Source: Bacteroidota bacterium
Lineage (GTDB): Bacteria; Bacteroidota; Bacteroidia; Bacteroidales; Bacteroidaceae
Assembly: GCA_023425865.1 (NCBI GenBank)
Contig: JAFABV010000049.1
Location: 53,343-117,342, forward strand
DNA length: 64,000 bases
Reading direction: 5' to 3'
Shown piece after piece: positions 25,760 to 33,952 of the stretch. The notes under the pieces were generated by a model. That model saw nothing but the letters and a program-made list of their open reading frames with translations. It did not search any database and was not told where the DNA came from. A program made the translations under genes and the position numbers. The first letter of the stretch is position 1. Every line of letters begins with the position of its first letter.

Positions 25760-27019
25760 ATGAAAGAACAAGGTATACAACTCAAGAATATCAGCGGCAA
25801 TAACCTGGAGCAATGCCTGAAATGCTCCATATGCACCGCCTACTGCCCGGTTTCGGCTGTTTCGCCTGAGTATCCCGGTCCCAAGCATTCTGGCCCCGAC
25901 CAGGAGAGGTACAGAATGAAAGACACCAAGTTCTTCGACGAGATGCTGAAGATGTGTCTGAACTGTAAGCGATGCGAAGTGGCATGCCCGTCGGGCGTCC
26001 GCATAGCTGACATCATCCAGAGGGCTCGTATCGACCACAGCAAGAAGCGCCCGGCGTTGAGAGACGTCATGCTGGCCAACACTGACTTTGTGGGCACCAT
26101 GGCCAACATGGTGGCGCCGGTGGTCAACATGACACTCGGCCTGAAGCCCGTGAAATATGTGCTGCACGGGGTGATGGGCATAGACAAGCACCGCACCTTC
26201 CCTGCCTACAGCAACAAGAAGTTCGAGACTTGGTTCAAGCAGAACGCCATGAGCGAACAGGATAACTTCAAGCATCACGTGAGTTACTTCCACGGTTGCT
26301 ACGTGAATTACAACTTCCCCAAACTGGGGCAAGACCTCGTGAAGGTGATGAATGCCGTGGGCTATGGGGTACATCTGCTTGACAAGGAGCAATGCTGTGG
26401 GGTGGCTTTGATTGCCAACGGACTGAGCAAGCAGGCCACAAGACAAGGCAACAACAACATGCGCGCCATACGCAAGTCGTATCTCGAAGAAGGCAGGATG
26501 GTGCTGACGACGAGTTCTACCTGCACCTTTACGATGCGCGACGAATACAAGCATGTGCTGAAGATAGACAACGACGACACCCGTGAGGGCATCAGCCTGG
26601 CCACCCGCTATCTCTACCGCCTCATCGAGTCGGGCAAGGTGAAGCTGGCTTTCCGCAAGGATTTCAAGATGCGCGCGGCCTATCATACCGCCTGCCACAT
26701 GGAAAAGATGGGTTGGGCCGTGTATAGCATAGAGCTGATGAAGATGATTCCGGGCATGGATATGACCGTGCTCAACTCCAACTGCTGCGGCATCGCAGGC
26801 ACTTACGGCTTCAAGAAAGAGAATTACGAACGGTCACAGAAGATTGGCTCAGGCCTGTTCGACCAAATCAACAGCCTGAAACCCGACAGTGTCATCACCG
26901 ACTGCGAAACCTGCAAGTGGCAGATAGAAATGTCTACCGGATACCCAGTAATCAACCCCATCTCCATCCTGGCAGAGGCCATCGACGTGGAGGAAACCAA
27001 GAAGCTGAACAATCTATAA
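25760..27019 (+). CDS. glpC: Anaerobic glycerol-3-phosphate dehydrogenase subunit C
   Basis: The product is 419 residues. Two [4Fe-4S] ferredoxin motifs near the N-terminus are CLKCSICTAYCP and CLNCKRCEVACP. Two CCG-type cysteine domains follow: HGCYVNYNFP with EQCCGVA, and HTACHMEKM with SNCCGIAG. GlpC docks GlpAB to the membrane and hands electrons to quinone. It starts 12 bases after glpB and is followed by glpK after 54 bases. Confidence 0.95.
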   Translation: MKEQGIQLKNISGNNLEQCLKCSICTAYCPVSAVSPEYPGPKHSGPDQERYRMKDTKFFDEMLKMCLNCKRCEVACPSGVRIADIIQRARIDHSKKRPALRDVMLANTDFVGTMANMVAPVVNMTLGLKPVKYVLHGVMGIDKHRTFPAYSNKKFETWFKQNAMSEQDNFKHHVSYFHGCYVNYNFPKLGQDLVKVMNAVGYGVHLLDKEQCCGVALIANGLSKQATRQGNNNMRAIRKSYLEEGRMVLTTSSTCTFTMRDEYKHVLKIDNDDTREGISLATRYLYRLIESGKVKLAFRKDFKMRAAYHTACHMEKMGWAVYSIELMKMIPGMDMTVLNSNCCGIAGTYGFKKENYERSQKIGSGLFDQINSLKPDSVITDCETCKWQIEMSTGYPVINPISILAEAIDVEETKKLNNL

Positions 27020-27073
27020 AGGAAAGAAATCATTTAATAAATACCTGAAGTATAACTAAAAACTTAAACAACT

Positions 27074-28567
27074 ATGGGAAAATTTATTTTAGCACTCGAC
27101 CAAGGCACTACCAGCTCACGTGCCATCGTCTTCGACCATGACGGTAAGATTTGTTCTGTGGCACAGAAAGAGTTTCCGCAGTATTTCCCCCAGCCGGGTT
27201 GGGTAGAGCACAACCCGCATGAGATTTGGTCGTCTCAGGCTTCAGTCATCGCAGAGGCCATCTCGTCTATCGACATCACCGGCCTCGACATCGCGGCTAT
27301 AGGTATCACCAACCAGCGCGAGACCACGATTGTATGGGACGTAGAGACCGAGGAGCCGATTTATAACGCCATCGTTTGGCAAGACCGCCGCACGTCTGAG
27401 TTCTGCGATACCCTGAAGGAGAAAGGACTTACCGATAAGATTCGCCAGAAGACCGGACTTATCGTCGACGCCTACTTCAGCGGCACCAAGATCAAATGGA
27501 TACTCGACAATGTGCCCGGGGCACGTCAGCGTGCCGAAGCAGGCAAGCTCCGCTTTGGTAACGTGGACTCTTGGCTCGTATGGCGACTCACCAGGGGTGA
27601 GGTGCATGTGACCGATGTGACCAATGCTTCTCGCACGATGTTGTTCAACATCAATACCTTGGAATGGGATCAGGAACTGCTCGACTTACTCGGTATTCCT
27701 AAGTCGATGATGCCGACTGTGAAGTCGAGCTCTGAGATCTACGGACACACCAAGACCACTATCTTCGCGCACGAAGTGCCCATCGCCGGTATCGCCGGTG
27801 ACCAGCAGGCTGCGCTGTTCGGACAGATGTGCATCAAGCCGGGCGCCATCAAGAACACTTACGGCACCGGTTGCTTCGTAATGCTCAACACCGGCAATAA
27901 GCCCGTGATCTCCAAGAACAACCTTCTGACCACCATCGCATGGAAGATTGGCAACGAGACAACCTACGCCCTCGAAGGCTCTATCTACGTCGGCGGGTCG
28001 GTTGTACAGTGGCTCCGCGACGGACTGGGTGTCATCAAGTCATCGGCCGAGGTAGAAGACCTTGCATCTACCGTTCCCGACAGTGGCGGCGTTTACTTCG
28101 TACCGGCGCTTACCGGCTTGGCTGCCCCTTACTGGGACCAGTATGCACGCGGCACCATGGTAGGCATCACCCGTGGCACCACGACAGCCCACATCGCACG
28201 GGCAGCATTAGACGGCATTGCCTTCCAAACCTACGACATCGCGCTGGCCATGGCCAAAGACATGAATGCCCCGCTCGTTGAGCTGAAGGTAGACGGTGGC
28301 GCTTCGCGCAACAACCTGCTGATGCAGTACCAGGCTGACTTGCTCGGCATCAACGTGGTACGTCCCCGCGTCACAGAGACAACTGCTCTCGGTGCAGCCT
28401 ATCTGGCTGGTCTGGCTGTCGGCTTCTGGAAAGACATTGATGAGATCAAGCACCAGTGGCAGGAAGAGCGCACATTCGTGCCCACCACCGACACCAAACC
28501 CATCGAGAAGGCAAAGGAAATGTGGGCAGACGCTGTGCGTAGAACGCTGACAAATCCCAAGAATTAA
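27074..28567 (+). CDS. glpK: Glycerol kinase
   Basis: The product is 497 residues, standard for FGGY-family glycerol kinase. It phosphorylates glycerol to G3P. Motifs seen are ALDQGTTSSRAIVFD (phosphate binding), QPGWVEHNPHEIW, GITNQRETTIVWD, IAGDQQAALFGQ, and the C-terminal LKVDGGASRNNLLMQ with TALGAAYLAGLAVG. The substrate-binding pattern fits glycerol rather than other polyols. It joins glycerol entry by GlpF to the GlpABC oxidase encoded just upstream. Confidence 0.97.
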   Translation: MGKFILALDQGTTSSRAIVFDHDGKICSVAQKEFPQYFPQPGWVEHNPHEIWSSQASVIAEAISSIDITGLDIAAIGITNQRETTIVWDVETEEPIYNAIVWQDRRTSEFCDTLKEKGLTDKIRQKTGLIVDAYFSGTKIKWILDNVPGARQRAEAGKLRFGNVDSWLVWRLTRGEVHVTDVTNASRTMLFNINTLEWDQELLDLLGIPKSMMPTVKSSSEIYGHTKTTIFAHEVPIAGIAGDQQAALFGQMCIKPGAIKNTYGTGCFVMLNTGNKPVISKNNLLTTIAWKIGNETTYALEGSIYVGGSVVQWLRDGLGVIKSSAEVEDLASTVPDSGGVYFVPALTGLAAPYWDQYARGTMVGITRGTTTAHIARAALDGIAFQTYDIALAMAKDMNAPLVELKVDGGASRNNLLMQYQADLLGINVVRPRVTETTALGAAYLAGLAVGFWKDIDEIKHQWQEERTFVPTTDTKPIEKAKEMWADAVRRTLTNPKN

Positions 28568-28622
28568 TTGGATCGCCTTATCTTTATTATCACATATTAC
28601 TAACCAACTTTGTTAACGAATT

Positions 28623-29369
28623 ATGGAATATTCAATGACAACACAGTTCCTCATGGAACTGATCGGTACCTTGGTACTGGTACTTTTTGGTGACGGCGTT
28701 TGCGCGTGTGTTACGCTGAACAAGAGTAAGGGGCAGAACTCTGGCTGGATCGTGATTACCATCGCATGGGGTCTGGCAGTTTGTATGGGCGTTCTTGTCG
28801 CCGGTCCTTATACTGGCGCACACCTCAACCCCGCCGTGTCTATTGGTCTGGCTTGCGCCGGAATGTTCCCTTGGTCGTCGGTGCCGGCCTACATTGCCGG
28901 ACAGATGATCGGTGGTGTGCTCGGAGGAATGCTCGTGTGGCTCTTCTACAAAAACCACTACGACGCTACAGATGACGAAGCCGCTAAGCTCGGTACCTTC
29001 TGCACCGCACCTGCCATTCGCAACTATGGCATGAACTTCCTGAGCGAGTTCATCGCTACCTTCACCCTGGTGTTCATCATCATCAGCTTCAGCACGAAGG
29101 GCAACGGCTGCGATATGTCGCACTATAAGTTCGGTCTTGCCGCACTCGGTCCTCTCCCCGTCACTCTGCTGATCATTGCGCTCGGTATGTCGCTGGGTGG
29201 TACCACAGGATACGCCATGAATCCTGCCCGTGACCTCTCACCCCGTATCGCACACGCCATCTGTCTGGGTGGCAAGAACGATTGGGCATACTCTTGGGTT
29301 CCTGTTCTCGGTCCGATCATCGGCGGTGCTGTCGCAGGTGCATGCGGAGCTTGGCTACTCACTCTCTAA
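28623..29369 (+). CDS. glpF: Glycerol uptake facilitator (aquaglyceroporin)
   Basis: The product is 248 residues with six membrane spans and two half-helices. The NPA boxes are AHLNPAVSIGLA and YAMNPARDLSPRI. The Asp after the second NPAR box is the residue that marks glycerol channels rather than water channels. It lets glycerol diffuse through the inner membrane; GlpK then traps it. An in-frame ATG four codons later (28635) could also be the start. The gene lies 55 bases after glpK. Confidence 0.93.
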   Translation: MEYSMTTQFLMELIGTLVLVLFGDGVCACVTLNKSKGQNSGWIVITIAWGLAVCMGVLVAGPYTGAHLNPAVSIGLACAGMFPWSSVPAYIAGQMIGGVLGGMLVWLFYKNHYDATDDEAAKLGTFCTAPAIRNYGMNFLSEFIATFTLVFIIISFSTKGNGCDMSHYKFGLAALGPLPVTLLIIALGMSLGGTTGYAMNPARDLSPRIAHAICLGGKNDWAYSWVPVLGPIIGGAVAGACGAWLLTL

Positions 29370-29405
29370 CGAAGTTGTTATTGATAAATTGAAGACGTCA
29401 GCAAA

Positions 29406-29466
29406 GGAGTCAAGCCCGACCGTGTCGGCAGCCATGCAGCAGACTGACAACGGTAGTCTTGACTCC
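29406..29466 (+). promoter_or_regulatory. Long-range inverted repeat after glpF
   Basis: GGAGTCAAG (29406-29414) pairs with CTTGACTCC (29458-29466) across 43 bases that contain smaller pairings. There is no T-run directly after it. It may attenuate or process the mRNA between glpF and the outer-membrane protein gene, or protect the glpF 3' end. Confidence 0.35.
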
Positions 29467-29536
29467 CGACTGACAAGAATATCAGACACCTTTTGTTTTG
29501 ATAGAGCACAAAACAATTAATAGACACATCACAACT

Positions 29537-30289
29537 ATGAAAAGAATCGTATTATTTGCCTGTGGAATCATGGCAGCCCTCGCATTTCATGTAAATGCTT
29601 ACGCCCAGAAACTTCATGTCGTTTCGGGTTTGGAATCTACTCACCTCTGGCGCGGCTTAGAGGTATCTAAAGGTCTTACCCTCGACAACGAGTTTGCCAT
29701 CTCCGACAACAACAACCACTTCCGTTTAGGTTTCTGGGGAGGTATGCAAGTTTCCGGTGACTACAAAGAGTTCGACTATTATGTGTCATATACCAATGGC
29801 GGCTTTACGGTAGCTGTGTGGGACATCTACAATTTCTCCGACGGAATCTATGCCAACGACAAGGCGTACAGAGCCTTCAACTACAGTGCCCGCAGCACCG
29901 GACACTTCATCGATGCCAGCGTGGCCTATAACTTTGGCGAGTCATTCCCTCTCAACCTGTCTTGGGCAACTATCATCGCAGGTCGTGACCGCGGTGCAAC
30001 CAACGAGCAGAACCTCTACTCCACATTCATTCAGGCCTCCTACAAGGTTTATGAGGATGACAATTTCATCGTCACACCGTCGGTAGCCGGCAACTTCGCC
30101 TTTAATCCCGAAACCGACAGCCACGCTACTTTCTACGGAAAGACGGGCGGTATCAATGATGTAAGGCTGAACCTGACCTACAAGTTGAAGATTGGCAAAC
30201 ATCCCATGCCTATCACTTCTACGATGATGTGGAACCCGCAAGCTAACAAAGCGTACTTCTGCGCATCGATCAATCTACTGAATATATAA
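29537..30289 (+). CDS. Outer-membrane beta-barrel protein linked to the glp operon
   Basis: The product is 250 residues from MKRIVLFACGIMAALAFHVN at 29537, a signal peptide ending in AYAQ. The start at 29498 would add a polar extension. The mature protein has alternating aromatic strands (KEFDYYVSYTNGGFTVAVWD, ASYKVYEDDNFIVTPSVAGN), fitting a small beta-barrel of about ten to twelve strands. I do not recognise a named family. Its place after glpF, with a terminator right after it, suggests a role in getting glycerol or G3P across the outer membrane; this is inference. Confidence 0.65.
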   Translation: MKRIVLFACGIMAALAFHVNAYAQKLHVVSGLESTHLWRGLEVSKGLTLDNEFAISDNNNHFRLGFWGGMQVSGDYKEFDYYVSYTNGGFTVAVWDIYNFSDGIYANDKAYRAFNYSARSTGHFIDASVAYNFGESFPLNLSWATIIAGRDRGATNEQNLYSTFIQASYKVYEDDNFIVTPSVAGNFAFNPETDSHATFYGKTGGINDVRLNLTYKLKIGKHPMPITSTMMWNPQANKAYFCASINLLNI

Positions 30290-30356
30290 ACAATACTCAT
30301 ACGCTTTCTTATTCTCAATAGGTATCACTATTCAGTACTCTTTTATGAAGTCGCTT

Positions 30357-30396
30357 CATCCCGATGGGTTGTGTAACCTGTCGGGATGGCTTTTTT
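30357..30396 (+). terminator. Terminator of the glp operon
   Basis: CATCCCGA at 30357-30364 pairs with TCGGGATG at 30381-30388, then GC and six T residues. Confidence 0.85.
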
Positions 30397-30533
30397 ATGC
30401 GCATGGGACAAAGGGAAGAAACGACAACCACCTCGGTTTACGGATACAACAAAGGTTATAAGGCGTACCCCTTCAGGGTTGTGGGCAGCGGGACAAACCG
30501 CTGAGGGTATCATAAGAAGACCCACGATATACC

Positions 30534-30579
30534 AAAAAAGACCGCACCACCGTCCGAGTAAACAAGCGGACGATGGTGC
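30534..30579 (-). terminator. Terminator of the dut-HEPN/MNT transcript
   Basis: GCACCACCGTCCG (30544-30556) pairs with CGGACGATGGTGC (30567-30579) with one mismatch. On the minus strand it is followed by a TTTTTT run (plus 30534-30539). Confidence 0.8.
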
Positions 30580-30593
30580 AGAGCTGATATGGG

Positions 30594-30902
30594 TTAAGTT
30601 GCGCGACGGTATATGACGACCCCGTCTCGGTCAATATTCATCTTGAAATCGGCCGACCGGATGGCATCATAAAGGTTGGCATCGTGCAAATAGGGTATCT
30701 TCGAATGATAGTAGCAGTCCTCAAACAAGGCTAAATGATGAGATGTGAGCCCTTCCCCCTTGAGCGATAAGTCAATGTCCGAGCGGTCATGGTAGTCGCC
30801 ACGTGCCCTGGAACCATAGAGTACTACCGTCTCTATCTGCGGAATAGACGCAAAGATCTCCCGCAATTCAGCCAGATATTTTTCAGATAATCCGTATGGC
30901 AT
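30594..30902 (-). CDS. MNT-type minimal nucleotidyltransferase (antitoxin-like)
   Basis: The product is 102 residues from the ATG at 30902; an in-frame TTG at 30914 overlaps the upstream TGA (TTGA) and could also start translation. The nucleotidyltransferase signature is YGSRARGDYHDRSDIDLSL, with the G-S pair and two catalytic Asp residues. In HEPN/MNT modules this enzyme AMPylates the HEPN partner and silences its RNase. The partner gene lies immediately upstream. It is the last gene of a leftward transcript. Confidence 0.85.
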   Translation of the reverse strand: MPYGLSEKYLAELREIFASIPQIETVVLYGSRARGDYHDRSDIDLSLKGEGLTSHHLALFEDCYYHSKIPYLHDANLYDAIRSADFKMNIDRDGVVIYRRAT

Positions 30903-30910
30903 AAGACTTT

Positions 30911-31327
30911 TCAATCCTTGAGAATACCAAGGAAACGCGTATTCAGTTCTTTCAATACAGGATAGAACGTATGCTGTATTTTATCAACCACCTTAAGCTC
31001 CACCTCACCATCATAGATATGTGAAGTGAGGTTACGACTATCGAGCATATCTATCCAAGGCTCAGGATTGTCGATCAGGTGATTGGCGAAAGCATGCCTT
31101 ACTGTGTCTCTCGAACCCGCCAAGCTTATGTTGTTTTGATATTCTATATAATTCTTGAGCAGTTTCCATGCCATTTCCTGCGTATATTCAAAACGCTGGA
31201 TCATGCCATCCAACTCCAAAGGCGTGAGCGGGCGCTCAGCTTGCAGATGCAGCACTTCATCGAGACGCGCCAACGCCTTGCCGTACGACTCCAGACGCAG
31301 CATCCATCTTTCCTTGTTTTCTGTCAT
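30911..31327 (-). CDS. HEPN-domain protein, HI0074 family (toxin-like)
   Basis: The product is 138 residues from MTENKERWMLRLESYG; an ATG two codons earlier (31333) is possible. It is a helical-bundle protein of the HI0074/nucleotidyltransferase substrate-binding family. RNLTSHIYD near residue 100 is the HEPN RX4-6H motif, the proposed RNase active site. Paired with the MNT gene downstream it forms a HEPN/MNT toxin-antitoxin module. The start lies 21-27 bases after the M23 gene stop with no terminator between, so it may be carried on the dut operon mRNA. Confidence 0.85.
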   Translation of the reverse strand: MTENKERWMLRLESYGKALARLDEVLHLQAERPLTPLELDGMIQRFEYTQEMAWKLLKNYIEYQNNISLAGSRDTVRHAFANHLIDNPEPWIDMLDSRNLTSHIYDGEVELKVVDKIQHTFYPVLKELNTRFLGILKD

Positions 31328-31354
31328 ACACATTCACGATTAATCACCTAAAAA

Positions 31355-33064
31355 TTACCTTCCCAACCAGACTTCGGGGTTCAGCTTGGCACGCTCCTTA
31401 CGCAGCTGGAACTGCAAGATGTTATCCTGACCTACAGTACCAAGTGCCTGACGTGTGCTCACCTTTTGTCCCCGACTGACATTAACCGACTGAAGATTAC
31501 AGTAGACCGAGATATAAATACCGTGTCGCACCATCACAATCATGCTGCCTGCATAGCCCACAACCGCGCTCACCTCACCGTCGTATATCGCCCGAGCCTG
31601 CGCGCCGGGAGAACCCATGATATTGATACCCTTGTTGTCGAGCGTCACCCCCCGTAAGCCTTCCACATTATACTGTCCGAAATGGCTAACTATCTTGTAG
31701 TTTCCGGTGATGGGCATGGGCAGTCTGCCACGGTTGGCCTCAAAGCCGCTGTTGAGCATTCTGTCTACCGAGGACACGTTTTTGGCCTCTTCCGCGTCCT
31801 TGCGTGCTTCAGCAATCTCCTTGCGAGCCCTGGCGGCATCGGCCTCCTCCTTACGCTCGGCGGCCATTCGCGCAGCCTCAGCCTCACGTGCAGCCTGTGC
31901 CGCTTCAGCTTTCTTGGCCTCGGCAGCCCGTGCAACCTGCTCGGCTTCAGCCGCCTTTCGGGCAGCATTCTGCTCATCCTTACGACGGGCAGCGGCGGCA
32001 GCCTCCTCTCGCAGACGCTGTGCGGCAGCCTCAGCGGCGGCGGCCTTGCGTGCCTCCTCCTTCAGTTTGGCTTCGCGCTCTCTGGCCTCAGCAATGCGGC
32101 GCGCGTTCTCACGTGCGGCAGCCTCCGCCTCAGCTTTCTTTCGGGCCAGCTCTTCCCGCCTGCGCTTGGCGGCCTCAGCGGCCTCAGCCTTGCGCTTCGC
32201 TTCCGCAGCGGCACGCTCACGCGCCTTCTGCACCTCTATCTCCACCAGTCGGTCGATCTGCGCATTGAGTGCAGCATCCTTTTTCTGCTGGTCAGAGATG
32301 ATAGACTGAATGGTCTTCTGCTGCTTCTGCAAACCCTGCACGATCTGCTGCTGCTCGGTCTTGCTGCCCTCGAGTTTAGACTTCTCCTGCTGTCCTTTAT
32401 ATAATAAGGTATTCTTTTGCCCCTTCACCTGTTGCAGTTGCTGCTGCTTGTTGTTTACCTCAGCCTGCTTGGCCTTTACCGCCTCACCTTGCGCCCGTTG
32501 GTACTGGGCATACTCACGTACAAAGCGCAGGCGCCGGTACATCTGGTAGAAATTCTCAGCCGAGAAGATAAACATCAACCTGTCTTGCACCGTGCGGTGA
32601 CGCGCCATATAGCGCATAGACTTAATGTATTTGTTCTGCCTTTCCTTGAGCTGCTCCTCCAGAGTCTGCAACTGCGAGTGCAATATACTGATGTTTCCCT
32701 CAATATGAGTGATGTCGCGCTGTATGCCCTCGATACTCTTCTGGTGCTCATCAATCTCTCCATTGATCAGCATCAGTTGCTTCAGCCGCTGCGCCACGTC
32801 GGCGCGATTGGCCTTGAGAGCCCTTTCCTGTTCCCTGATTTTCTTTTGGATATCAGCACGCTGCCTCTGCAATCCCTTGATGAAGGCATTGGTATAGGTT
32901 ACCTTTTTCGCTGTCGTTTTCTTCCTGGCAGACGATGAAGTCGATTTCTTTTTAGTAGTGGTCTGCGTGGTGCGCTTTGTGGTCGTGGCAGTCCTCTTGC
33001 TTGTCTGCGCGCCTGCGCCTACCGCCACGGCCAAAGCCATCCATATGATGATTAGTTTTCTCAT
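31355..33064 (-). CDS. EnvC-like murein hydrolase activator (degenerate M23/LytM)
   Basis: The product is 569 residues. A signal peptide (MRKLIIIWMALAVAVGAGAQ) is followed by a basic Ser/Thr/Lys linker, a long coiled coil, a very Ala/Glu/Arg-rich stretch (about 275-440), and a C-terminal LytM fold. In active LytM enzymes zinc is held by HxxxD and HxH; here the corresponding segments read VTLDNKGINIMG and ILQFQLRK, so the ligands are missing. Such proteins, like E. coli EnvC, activate amidases during cell separation. Its start directly abuts the DUF4292 stop. Confidence 0.88.
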   Translation of the reverse strand: MRKLIIIWMALAVAVGAGAQTSKRTATTTKRTTQTTTKKKSTSSSARKKTTAKKVTYTNAFIKGLQRQRADIQKKIREQERALKANRADVAQRLKQLMLINGEIDEHQKSIEGIQRDITHIEGNISILHSQLQTLEEQLKERQNKYIKSMRYMARHRTVQDRLMFIFSAENFYQMYRRLRFVREYAQYQRAQGEAVKAKQAEVNNKQQQLQQVKGQKNTLLYKGQQEKSKLEGSKTEQQQIVQGLQKQQKTIQSIISDQQKKDAALNAQIDRLVEIEVQKARERAAAEAKRKAEAAEAAKRRREELARKKAEAEAAARENARRIAEAREREAKLKEEARKAAAAEAAAQRLREEAAAAARRKDEQNAARKAAEAEQVARAAEAKKAEAAQAAREAEAARMAAERKEEADAARARKEIAEARKDAEEAKNVSSVDRMLNSGFEANRGRLPMPITGNYKIVSHFGQYNVEGLRGVTLDNKGINIMGSPGAQARAIYDGEVSAVVGYAGSMIVMVRHGIYISVYCNLQSVNVSRGQKVSTRQALGTVGQDNILQFQLRKERAKLNPEVWLGR

Positions 33065-33952
33065 TTACTGGTTCAGTAATTTACCCAAGACATTCAGTGC
33101 GTCCATTTTCTTATACTTGTCAGACACGGTAGTCTGTTCTTCCCAATCATCAGAAGTCTTCACATCCCCCATCTCTATCCGCACCGTCATTTTGCGCACG
33201 TTGTTGGTAGCGTTGGTCGAGAAGCTGAACTCCTGTGTACCGGGAAACATCTTTGCGCCTACAGCCTTGAAGTCGGTATATTTCCACAACAGCGTCGACC
33301 TCCCCTTGCCCCCGCTGGCATAGTTCACGTCGGCCTGCGCTATGCGACCGTTGTCGCGCCCGGCCAGCCAGACGAACTTCAAATTACCGTTAACGAGTGA
33401 AATAGGCAGATATTGTCCCGTTTCATCGAGGTTTACGTCAAACTTCCTCAGGTCGCCCTCGCCCACCTTCGTGGCTCCGGGCAACAACAGTTGGTTCCAG
33501 AAAAGCGCCTGAAGAGAATAGAAATTAAGTCCGTTTTGGCGCAGGAAATCAAGCTGGTTATAGTCTCCCTTGACATATTGCTTATGCATTCTGTCTACCA
33601 CAAGCACATAGTCGGGTGTAAACTCCAGCCGTCCCACCTCCGTGCCCAGTATCGGGATAAACAGTTGCAGCCTGATAACCTTATCCTTGCGCATACGCAA
33701 TGCCCCTGGCAGCGTGACGTCTTTGTCACCCATGGTAGCCCTGAAGGAAATATTTCCGACGATATTCTGTGCGTACACCTTCTGGTCGCTCACCTTCTGC
33801 ACAAAGGCCAGCCGTGCCGTTTCGGCCGATTTCACCGATGCCGTCTTCGACGAGGACAACGCCCCCGCGTCGTTCACGGCAGCCTTTTTGACGCCACATG
33901 ATGCCAACAGCATCGTTGCTCCGAGGAGCATCAGTTGTATGGTAGTTTTCAT
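33065..33952 (-). CDS. DUF4292 lipoprotein
   Basis: The product is 295 residues. The lipoprotein signal MKTTIQLMLLGATMLLASCG ends at Cys19. The remainder has the DUF4292 pattern with LolA/LolB-like beta-strands (RLEFTPDYVLVVDRMHKQYV). Function is unknown; the LolA-like fold suggests binding of lipid or lipoprotein at the outer membrane. The start overlaps the TPR gene stop by 4 bases, and the stop touches the EnvC-like start, so this is a tightly packed operon. Confidence 0.8.
   Translation of the reverse strand: MKTTIQLMLLGATMLLASCGVKKAAVNDAGALSSSKTASVKSAETARLAFVQKVSDQKVYAQNIVGNISFRATMGDKDVTLPGALRMRKDKVIRLQLFIPILGTEVGRLEFTPDYVLVVDRMHKQYVKGDYNQLDFLRQNGLNFYSLQALFWNQLLLPGATKVGEGDLRKFDVNLDETGQYLPISLVNGNLKFVWLAGRDNGRIAQADVNYASGGKGRSTLLWKYTDFKAVGAKMFPGTQEFSFSTNATNNVRKMTVRIEMGDVKTSDDWEEQTTVSDKYKKMDALNVLGKLLNQ

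Larger units (their letters stand above)
30290..30593. other. 304-bp gap with two terminators
   Basis: The gap holds the glp-operon terminator, a short palindromic element AACCCTGAAGGGGT on the minus strand (30467-30480), and the terminator of the leftward HEPN/MNT transcript. No gene is supported. Confidence 0.6.

Noticed and set aside
30343..30525. 60-codon minus-strand frame between the glp and HEPN/MNT terminators
   Set aside because: It covers a terminator and a palindromic element and has low-complexity composition; more likely a translated repeat.
31682..32404. Long plus-strand frames opposite the EnvC-like gene
   Set aside because: They are shadows of the Ala/Glu/Arg-rich coding strand; GC-rich repetitive codons keep other frames open.
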